A stretch of DNA of 6,164 nt from an uncultured Bacteroidales bacterium (lineage in GTDB: Bacteria > Bacteroidota > Bacteroidia > Bacteroidales > UBA932), in contig CAMHFA010000073.1 of NCBI GenBank assembly GCA_946184255.1, forward strand, positions 1 through 6,164, read 5' to 3'. This document shows positions 1 to 4,309 of this stretch, piece after piece. Numbering within the stretch: position 1 is the first letter of the stretch; each line of letters begins with the position of its first letter. Below the pieces are notes generated by a model that saw nothing but the letters and a program-made list of their open reading frames with translations, made no database searches and was not told where the DNA came from. The position numbers were made by a program, and so were the translations under genes.

Positions 1-591
1 TTCTCCTTCAAAGGGAAATGGATCCATGTCGATCCCGTCACGGAGCATGGGAAACAAACGGACTATGGTGCTGAATTCCCCAAGGCGGACGCCATCCTGA
101 TCACCCACGAGCACGGAGACCACCTGGATAAGATTGCCATCAACATGCTGTCAAACGACAACACCAGGCTTGTCATGAACCATAAGAGCTGGGACAAGAT
201 CGGCCACGGTGACGTTATGGAAAACGGAGATATCGGAAATCTCCCCGGACGTGTAATCATCTTCGCAGTACCCGCTTACAACACAACCAAGGGACGCGAG
301 AACTTTCATCCGAAGGGCAACGGCAACGGATATGTCCTGTTCTTCGACGGATTCAGGGTATATGTCGCAGGAGATACCGAGTTCATACCCGAGATGGCCG
401 AACTGGAAGACATAGACGTCGCCTTCCTCCCGGTCAACCAACCCTACACCATGACAGTTGACCAGTGTGTGACCTCAGCCAGAATCATCGCCCCCAAGGT
501 CCTGATCCCCTACCACTTCAGCCAGACCGACTTGTCTGAGCTTCCTTCCCGACTGCCTGAGATCAAGGTTCTGCTGAGGGATATGCAGTAG
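1..591 (+). CDS. MBL-fold metal-dependent hydrolase, UlaG/UPF0173-like (5' partial)
   Basis: The reading frame is open from base 1, so the start lies outside the window; 196 C-terminal residues are visible and end in TAG. The metallo-beta-lactamase signature HEHGDH lies at visible residues 36-41, with H36, H38, D40 and H41 as expected metal ligands. Further candidate ligands are H103 (in FHPKGNGNGY), D125 (in GDTEF) and H172 (in PYHF near the C-terminus). This compact one-domain pattern matches the UlaG-like branch of the superfamily, which includes lactonases and many uncharacterised cytoplasmic hydrolases, usually of about 220-230 residues. Perhaps 25-35 residues are therefore missing. The substrate cannot be deduced. 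There is no signal peptide in the visible part, but the true N-terminus is not seen. A terminator follows about 90 bases downstream, so it appears to be the last gene of its transcript. The fold is secure; the exact subfamily is less so. Confidence 0.9.
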   Translation, partial: FSFKGKWIHVDPVTEHGKQTDYGAEFPKADAILITHEHGDHLDKIAINMLSNDNTRLVMNHKSWDKIGHGDVMENGDIGNLPGRVIIFAVPAYNTTKGRENFHPKGNGNGYVLFFDGFRVYVAGDTEFIPEMAELEDIDVAFLPVNQPYTMTVDQCVTSARIIAPKVLIPYHFSQTDLSELPSRLPEIKVLLRDMQ

Positions 592-621
592 GGCTGTTCA
601 GGCAATTCACAGTGTAGTCCG

Positions 622-660
622 ATTGGCTTAATTAGCCCTCATTGGCTCTCATTAGCATTC
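622..660. repeat. Imperfect 10-bp tandem repeats, about four copies
   Basis: Three consecutive decamers, attagccctc (631-640), attggctctc (641-650) and attagcattc (651-660), share the form ATTRGCYCTC. A shorter related copy, attggctta, precedes them at 622-630. The period is close to one helical turn. The array lies between the hydrolase stop codon and the terminator hairpin. Function unknown; it could be a binding array or a relic of replication slippage. Confidence 0.55.
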
Positions 661-681
661 GGACACATTTCGGACAGTTTG

Positions 682-722
682 GTGCCCGGAAGCTTTGTTA
701 GAAGGCTTTCGGGCACATTTTT
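682..722 (+). terminator. Rho-independent terminator after the MBL hydrolase
   Basis: The left arm GTGCCCGGAAGC (682-693) pairs with GCTTTCGGGCAC (705-716) through 12 pairs including one G-U. The loop is 11 bases, and ATTTTT (717-722) follows. It is well placed to end transcription of the upstream hydrolase. The motif GGTGCCCGG occurs again at 731-739, so the right arm could pair with that copy instead. Confidence 0.7.
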
Positions 723-793
723 GATGGTTCGGTGCCCGGGCCTTTGAGATGGGGCCAAGAAACGGGATACACCGCGAAAGAGCGGTAATATTT

Positions 794-852
794 CTACTAA
801 TATATAATAACTATTAATAGAAAATTTACTATATTAGCAGAACTAAACTGCT
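794..852 (+). promoter_or_regulatory. Nested inverted repeats ahead of hicA: likely HicB operator and promoter region
   Basis: Three dyads are packed into the 65 bases before the hicA start. CTACTAATATA (794-804) pairs with TATATTAGCAG (830-840), 10 of 11 positions matching. Between them is the perfect 10-base palindrome CTATTAATAG (811-820). AGCAG (836-840) and CTGCT (848-852) then form a short hairpin next to the start codon. The stretch is strongly AT-rich. TATATTAG (830-837) differs from TAnnTTTG at one fixed position, so a promoter -7 element may overlap the right arm; I see no matching TTTG upstream. HicB antitoxins with a C-terminal helix-turn-helix commonly repress their own operon, so an operator role is a reasonable inference. 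Confidence 0.5.
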
Positions 853-858
853 ACAACT

Positions 859-1041
859 ATGAAATTCGACGAGTTCCATAAACTGGTCCGACTTAATGGA
901 TGGGTCAAACTGCGGCAAATGGGAACAAGCCATGTCATTTATAAGAAAGGGAAAAAGACATACCCCGTTCCCTACCATAAAGGCAAAGAGATTGGCAAGG
1001 GCCTGGAGGCAAAAATGCGGAAAGAAATGAAATTGAAATAA
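859..1041 (+). CDS. hicA: HicA family mRNA interferase toxin
   Basis: This 60-residue basic protein has the size and layout of HicA toxins, which have a double-stranded-RNA-binding-like fold and cleave mRNA independently of the ribosome. The key motif is GTSHVIYKKG (residues 22-31); H25 is the expected catalytic histidine, in place of the more common GSHxxY wording. The sequence then runs through a conserved TYPVPYHKGKEIGKGL segment (34-49) to a lysine-rich tail. No Shine-Dalgarno is visible before the ATG, as is usual in Bacteroidota. It lies 12 bases upstream of hicB, in the usual toxin-first order. The catalytic histidine is intact, so the toxin is probably functional. Inverted repeats immediately upstream suggest autoregulation by HicB. 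Confidence 0.9.
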   Translation: MKFDEFHKLVRLNGWVKLRQMGTSHVIYKKGKKTYPVPYHKGKEIGKGLEAKMRKEMKLK

Positions 1042-1053
1042 GGACTAAGAATC

Positions 1054-1461
1054 ATGAAAACAATACACGCAATAATTGAAAGAGCGAAAGATGGCACCTA
1101 CTCGGTTTATTGCAAGGATGAGATCTTTTCCGGAGCAGGTGATACTATCGGAGATGCCATTCAAGACATGAAAACACAAATGACATTCTACAAGGAGACG
1201 GCAGTCAAGGAAGGATTCAAGTATCCGGCTTTTCTTGATTCTGAATATGAACTCGCATATTCAGTTGATCCTCTGAGTTTGCTGAAATACTATGTAGGAA
1301 GCGGAATCCTGACCCTATCCGGAATGGAAAGGATCTCCGGAATCAATCAGAAACAACTCTGGTCCTATATGCACGGCACCAAACCGCGCAAAGCCCAAGC
1401 CAATAGACTGAGCGCAGGATTCAAGGGTCTCCGCGACGACCTCAACAGCATTTTTGCATGA
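1054..1461 (+). CDS. hicB: HicB family antitoxin with C-terminal helix-turn-helix
   Basis: 135 residues. The N-terminal half (about 1-60) fits the HicB partial RNase-H-like fold: an opening strand (TIHAIIERA), a DGTYSVYCKD turn-strand, then GDTIGDAIQDMK as the first helix. In this family that domain binds and blocks HicA. The C-terminal part (about 86-126, LTLSGMERISGINQKQLW onward) reads as a Cro/XRE-type helix-turn-helix, with GINQKQLWSYMHGTKPR as turn plus recognition helix, so the protein should also bind DNA. The start is 12 bases after the hicA stop, preceded by a weak AAGGA. It is cotranscribed with hicA and should neutralise it and repress the shared promoter. No terminator is evident just downstream. 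Length is normal for HTH-type HicB. Confidence 0.9.
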   Translation: MKTIHAIIERAKDGTYSVYCKDEIFSGAGDTIGDAIQDMKTQMTFYKETAVKEGFKYPAFLDSEYELAYSVDPLSLLKYYVGSGILTLSGMERISGINQKQLWSYMHGTKPRKAQANRLSAGFKGLRDDLNSIFA

Positions 1462-1834
1462 AGGCCAAAATCGCCGAAGACGCATCCCGCCGGACTAACA
1501 ACAAGTTAAGTATTCACATCTCTGGCAGATAACCAAGATACCGCCTATAAGGCGCACATACCGACCAATTATACGCCTTTCTCTGGCAACTATGCGTGCG
1601 CCAAAGGCTCATTTCGGCCACTGGAGCACGAGCACCCCATTCGCAAACCCTTAGAAACCGCGACAGCATGCGGCTGTTTGGCCGGCATGCATGTATGTCA
1701 TTATGCAAACAAGCAGCGCTGCCACCCGGCAATGCAGTTCAAGTTTACAGATGGGACACATTCTATATGCTACATGCTAAACAGGATACTATAATATTGA
1801 AGCAGAGGGAGTGTTGTCGAAGATAATCAGTATT

Positions 1835-1954
1835 TCAGAATACGGTAAAACATTCCAATACTTTACCTATGGGGAAGAACTCCCGTCCCTTCTCCGGTAC
1901 ACAGGAGAATGCAAGAAAAGATATCGCCAGTGTTATCAGGATGCGGTAAGTCAT
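1835..1954 (-). CDS. Possible 39-residue lipoprotein-like ORF or gene remnant
   Basis: The reverse strand encodes MTYRILITLAISFLAFSC at its N-terminus: a short charged start, a hydrophobic core and a lipobox LAFSC with the cysteine at residue 18. Twenty-one further residues follow before TGA. Just upstream on the same strand is TACTTTTGCAT, matching the Bacteroidota -7 element. Past the stop the frame stays open for about 20 more codons, so it could be the truncated 5' end of a longer lipoprotein gene. Against it: it is very short, I recognise no family, and the opposite strand in codon-aligned register (from about 1781 to 1966) also reads as plausible protein rich in Lys, Arg and Gln. A signal-peptide look can arise as the mirror of such a stretch. 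Only one of the two can be real, and possibly neither is. Confidence 0.22.
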   Translation of the reverse strand: MTYRILITLAISFLAFSCVPEKGREFFPIGKVLECFTVF

Positions 1955-1955
1955 A

Positions 1956-1965
1956 TGCAAAAGTA
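1956..1965 (-). promoter_or_regulatory. Candidate Bacteroidota -7 element (TACTTTTGCA)
   Basis: On the minus strand TACTTTTG (1958-1965), followed by CA, matches TAnnTTTGCA exactly. The closest upstream TTTG is 24 bases away, longer than the usual 19-21, so the -33 element is poor. The ATG of the small reverse ORF begins three bases after the element, which would place transcription start about at the ATG. Confidence 0.25.
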
Positions 1966-2163
1966 GAAAAAATAAAAATCATCCGGCGGCAAAACGCATA
2001 TCAAATTGCTACATGCTCCTGCACTCTATCTTCAAGTGCCAAAGGGCATGGTCGTGAACATCAATGTTCCTTCCAGAACGGGTCTCTAATCGCCGCGAGA
2101 GATTGTATATTCTTAATAGGCTGATTATCAACGCACTTCCCTAGTGTTGCGAGATTTTTAATT

Positions 2164-2198
2164 TTTGGAAATATGGTAGGACTGATTGTAACTTTGCA
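2164..2198 (+). promoter_or_regulatory. Bacteroidota-type promoter of the DUF4837 gene
   Basis: TTTG at 2164-2167 and TAACTTTGCA at 2189-2198 are separated by 21 bases, matching the -33/-7 consensus (TTTG, then TAnnTTTG) of Bacteroidota primary sigma factor. Expected transcription start is near 2200-2203, giving a leader of about 15 bases before the ATG at 2217. Confidence 0.75.
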
Positions 2199-2216
2199 TT
2201 ACCAATTTCGTGTGTT

Positions 2217-3224
2217 ATGAAAACTTTATTCAAGTTAGCGGCAATGGCCGTGATGGTCGTTGCCGCTTTTTCATGCAAATCCAGCAGCAGAGCTCTCCTG
2301 CCTAACGTCAGCGGTAAGGCAGGAGAGGTGATTGTGGTCATCGACCGGGATTCCTGGGAGGGAAACCTTGGAAACGAAGTCCGTGGAATCCTTGCGAGGG
2401 ATTGCGAGTTCCTGCCCCAGAGGGAGCCACTTTATTCGCTGGTCAACCTAGCTCCCGGCTCTTTCACCGACATGTTCAAGTACCACAGGAACATAGTCAT
2501 ATTCAATATCGACACCACCGTCCAGAAGCAGGGCGTCGTCTATCGTACTGACGTCTGGGCAAAGCCGCAGTGTGTAATCCAGCTCAATGCGAGCTGCCCT
2601 GATTCGGCAATAGTCGTTCTACAGAAGAATGGCGAGAACGTCGCCGGAGCAATCGAACAGGCAGAGAGAAACCGTGTCATAACCAATACCCTTCTCTATG
2701 AGGAGACTCCGCTTTCCCTGGTTGTCGAGGAGATGATCGGCGGAAAGGTCCATTTCCCCATGGGTTACAATCTGAAGAAAAAGACGGATGACTTCATCTG
2801 GATCGCCGACGAGAAACAGTACACCACCCAGGGTGTGTTCATTTACAAGTACCCGGTAACTGAAGAGGATCCTTTCACGGAGGAGAACATCATCGCGCAT
2901 CGTGACGCCTTCCTCAAGAACTATGTCCCCGGTATGTTTGACAACACCTACATGATCACCAGCCAGTACATTACCCCCGGGGTGAAGTTCCTGCGTTACC
3001 ATGACCTGGATTTCGCCGAGACCAGGGGACTCTGGGAAGTTTACAACGATTTCATGGGTGGCCCCTTCGTCTCCCATTCCTTCTACAGCAAGGATGGAAA
3101 GGACATTATTGTGCTGGAGGCCTGGGTCTATGCCGCAAAGTATGACAAACGGCAGTACATGCGCCAGACGGAGTCCCTGCTCTACTCCTTTGAATGGAGT
3201 AAGGATGAAACTAGTGAAAATTAG
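2217..3224 (+). CDS. DUF4837 family lipoprotein
   Basis: 335 residues. Residues 1-20 form a lipoprotein signal peptide: K2, a hydrophobic core LFKLAAMAVMVVAAF, and lipobox AFSC with C20 as the lipidation site. The mature protein should be anchored in the cell envelope. After a short Ser-rich linker, the domain opens with SGKAGEVIVVIDRDSWEG (32-49), followed by LPQREPLYSLVN (66-77) and FKYHRNIVIFNI (87-98). I recognise this pattern as DUF4837, a Bacteroidota family of unknown function. There are no further membrane segments and no obvious catalytic motif. The start is supported by the promoter 19 bases upstream and by the signal peptide; no Shine-Dalgarno is present. It has its own promoter and is followed by the promoter of the tRNA-rpsT unit, so it is probably monocistronic. 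No clear terminator lies between its stop codon and that promoter. Confidence 0.88.
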   Translation: MKTLFKLAAMAVMVVAAFSCKSSSRALLPNVSGKAGEVIVVIDRDSWEGNLGNEVRGILARDCEFLPQREPLYSLVNLAPGSFTDMFKYHRNIVIFNIDTTVQKQGVVYRTDVWAKPQCVIQLNASCPDSAIVVLQKNGENVAGAIEQAERNRVITNTLLYEETPLSLVVEEMIGGKVHFPMGYNLKKKTDDFIWIADEKQYTTQGVFIYKYPVTEEDPFTEENIIAHRDAFLKNYVPGMFDNTYMITSQYITPGVKFLRYHDLDFAETRGLWEVYNDFMGGPFVSHSFYSKDGKDIIVLEAWVYAAKYDKRQYMRQTESLLYSFEWSKDETSEN

Positions 3225-3246
3225 TTGGGAAGAAGGCCAAAATTAT

Positions 3247-3279
3247 TTTGACGGCTCAAAAATAATCTCTATATTTGCA
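3247..3279 (+). promoter_or_regulatory. Promoter of the tRNA-Glu/rpsT/tRNA-Pro operon
   Basis: TTTG (3247-3250), a 19-base spacer, then TATATTTGCA (3270-3279) gives a full match to the Bacteroidota -33/-7 consensus. Transcription should start near 3281-3284, leaving a leader of about 30 bases before the mature tRNA-Glu. The leader contains a small dyad, AATAG (3293-3297) and CTATT (3301-3305). Confidence 0.82.
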
Positions 3280-3314
3280 TCCCAATTTGGCGAATAGCGC
3301 CTATTAGGCTATTT

Positions 3315-3389
3315 GGTGGGTTCGTATAACGGTTAGTACTCGGGATTTTCATTCCCGCAATAGGAGTTCGATTCTCCTACCCACTACCA
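3315..3389 (+). tRNA. tRNA-Glu (anticodon TTC)
   Basis: 75 bases including an encoded CCA (3387-3389). The acceptor GGTGGGT (3315-3321) pairs with ACCCACT (3379-3385), with G-U at the first pair. The anticodon stem is CGGGA/TCCCG, the loop is TTTTCAT (3346-3352), and the anticodon TTC is at 3348-3350. The T-arm is AGGAG-TTCGATT-CTCCT (3362-3378). It reads GAA and GAG codons. It is the first gene of the operon, 21 bases ahead of rpsT. Confidence 0.96.
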
Positions 3390-3410
3390 AAATATTAAAA
3401 AATAGAAACG

Positions 3411-3665
3411 ATGGCAAATCACGCATCAGCAAAAAAAGCCAATCGCCAGAGCGAGAGGCGCAGATTGCATAACAAGTATTATGCAAAGTCGACGCGGAAC
3501 GCGATCCGCGCAATAAGGAACTCAACTGACAAGAAGGCTGCCGAGGAAGGCGCACCGAAGGTCTATGCAATGATCGACAAGCTTGCTAAGATCGGTGTTA
3601 TCCACAAGAACAAGGCTTCCAACCTCAAGAGCGGCATCGCAGTCTACATCAACAAGCTCAGCTAA
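3411..3665 (+). CDS. rpsT: 30S ribosomal protein S20
   Basis: 84 residues, close to the usual 83-90 for S20. The N-terminus MANHASAKKANRQSERRR and the following NKYYAKSTRNAIRAIR are characteristic: very basic, helical, binding 16S rRNA during 30S assembly. Later conserved parts are AMIDKLAKIGVIHKNKA (about 53-69) and the closing KSGIAVYINKL. The upstream sequence is A/T-rich without a Shine-Dalgarno. The gene sits between two tRNAs, 21 bases after tRNA-Glu and 8 bases before tRNA-Pro. Its mRNA is therefore probably freed by tRNA end processing. S20 is autoregulated in some bacteria; no such element is recognisable here. Confidence 0.97.
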   Translation: MANHASAKKANRQSERRRLHNKYYAKSTRNAIRAIRNSTDKKAAEEGAPKVYAMIDKLAKIGVIHKNKASNLKSGIAVYINKLS

Positions 3666-3673
3666 GGAGCAAT

Positions 3674-3750
3674 CGGGATGTAGCGCAGTTGGCTAGCGCA
3701 CTACGTTCGGGACGTAGGGGTCGTCCGTTCGAGTCGGATCATCCCGACCA
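3674..3750 (+). tRNA. tRNA-Pro (anticodon CGG)
   Basis: 77 bases with an encoded CCA (3748-3750). The acceptor CGGGATG (3674-3680) pairs with CATCCCG (3740-3746). The D-arm is GCGC-AGTTGGCTA-GCGC. The anticodon stem is CTACG/CGTAG around TTCGGGA, with anticodon CGG at 3708-3710. The T-loop TTCGAGT lies between GTCCG and CGGAT. It reads CCG codons. It is the last gene of the operon, directly before the terminator. Confidence 0.96.
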
Positions 3751-3754
3751 GACT

Positions 3755-3790
3755 AAAAAGACAGCTGGAAAATTCCAGCTGTCTTTTTTT
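3755..3790. terminator. Strong bidirectional rho-independent terminator
   Basis: AAAAAGACAGCTGGAA (3755-3770) is the reverse complement of TTCCAGCTGTCTTTTT (3773-3788), with two bases between. Seven T's (3784-3790) serve the plus strand, and the leading A-tract becomes a T-tract on the minus strand. It can therefore end both the tRNA-Pro transcript and the converging nrdD-nrdG transcript, whose last stop codon lies 19 bases away. Confidence 0.92.
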
Positions 3791-3808
3791 GTGCTGCGGT
3801 GCGTTAAA

Positions 3809-4309
3809 CTATTTGGCATTCGGGTCGATGCCCCGGTGCCAGAAGCGGGAGGTGATGTCGGTCAGACGGTAGTCCGGCTTGGAAGAAGTGTCGTGTGTGA
3901 CCTTGTAAAGACGCTGGTTGGTAGTGGGAGAATTGAGGGGGCCGAAATGCTCGAGATATGGCCCGATCTTGACATAGTCAAAGGTCATATAAAAAGCCCT
4001 CTCGACATCACGGCGTCCTGAATACAACGCCGGAGCCAGGCCTATGGAACGGACATGGTCGGCAAGGGCGATCAGGGTCTCCGGATCATTCCCCTCACCC
4101 AGGAAAAGGAAGCAATCAACTCCGAAATTGTCAGCGACCAGCTTGTCGATGACATCGGTGGTAAGTTCCTCTCCGACATCCTCCTTAAGGAAAGGAGAAT
4201 GGCACCCAACGCAATTACCTTGGCAGTTGCTTATGTCAACCGCCAAGGTAACTCTGTCAGGTATCTCCTCGATGACCACGGAGGTCATCTCGGGAACGTA
4301 TTTAATCAT
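3809..4309 (-). CDS. nrdG: Anaerobic ribonucleoside-triphosphate reductase activating protein (radical SAM)
   Basis: 166 residues, near the family norm of about 155-170. The radical-SAM cluster motif CxxxCxxC is CQGNCVGC, with C29, C33 and C36 as ligands of the 4Fe-4S cluster, preceded by the typical LAVDISN strand. In this family the protein cleaves S-adenosylmethionine and abstracts hydrogen from the glycine of NrdD to create its radical. A GEGNDPETL segment (about 72-80) lies where radical-SAM enzymes have their SAM-binding GGE-like motif. The start codon overlaps the nrdD stop in an ATGA (4306-4309), so translation is probably coupled to nrdD. The gene ends with TAG and runs towards the shared terminator. 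Acts in the cytoplasm under anaerobic conditions. Confidence 0.94.
   Translation of the reverse strand: MIKYVPEMTSVVIEEIPDRVTLAVDISNCQGNCVGCHSPFLKEDVGEELTTDVIDKLVADNFGVDCFLFLGEGNDPETLIALADHVRSIGLAPALYSGRRDVERAFYMTFDYVKIGPYLEHFGPLNSPTTNQRLYKVTHDTSSKPDYRLTDITSRFWHRGIDPNAK

Larger units (their letters stand above)
1462..2160. other. Long gap without a convincing gene; hairpins and possible gene remnants
   Basis: About 700 bases between hicB and the DUF4837 gene. ORFs here are short, overlap on both strands and match no family I recognise. What can be seen: (a) a chain of complementary segments, CGCCT 1542-1546, AAGGCG 1549-1554, CGCCTTT 1574-1580 and AAAGGC 1603-1608, in which each segment can pair with the next; (b) a 9-base direct repeat TCTCTGGCA at 1519-1527 and 1580-1588; (c) a stem GCATGCGGC/GCCGGCATGC at 1666-1690 with one bulged G and a six-base loop; (d) the palindrome GCAGCGCTGC at 1713-1722; (e) an 11-base direct repeat TGCTACATGCT at 1768-1778 and 2007-2017; (f) a forward frame open from 1781 to a stop near 1966, without ATG, with stops and a possible frame change afterwards; (g) a short reverse ORF listed separately. 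It may be a decayed part of the hicAB islet, a structured RNA, or both. Confidence 0.5.

Noticed and set aside
1514..1732. 72-codon minus-strand ORF in the gap
   Set aside because: Cys/Arg/Trp-rich with no family resemblance or promoter; it overlaps hairpins and an equally unconvincing forward ORF at 1596-1826.
1596..1826. 76-codon plus-strand ORF in the gap
   Set aside because: Low-quality composition, no start signal and no recognised domain. I could not separate it from chance, so it is covered in the gap entry only.
1909..2124. 71-codon plus-strand ORF in the gap
   Set aside because: No family resemblance. It might be the frameshifted continuation of the open frame ending near 1966, but the evidence is too thin to call a pseudogene.
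2132..2166. Possible terminator: CGCA/TGCG dyad followed by a T-rich tract
   Set aside because: The stem is short and bulged, and the T-rich tract overlaps the -33 part of the DUF4837 promoter, which explains it better.
2619..3077. 152-codon minus-strand ORF inside the DUF4837 gene
   Set aside because: It lies wholly within a gene with a secure frame, signal peptide and promoter, and has no recognisable domain or start signal.
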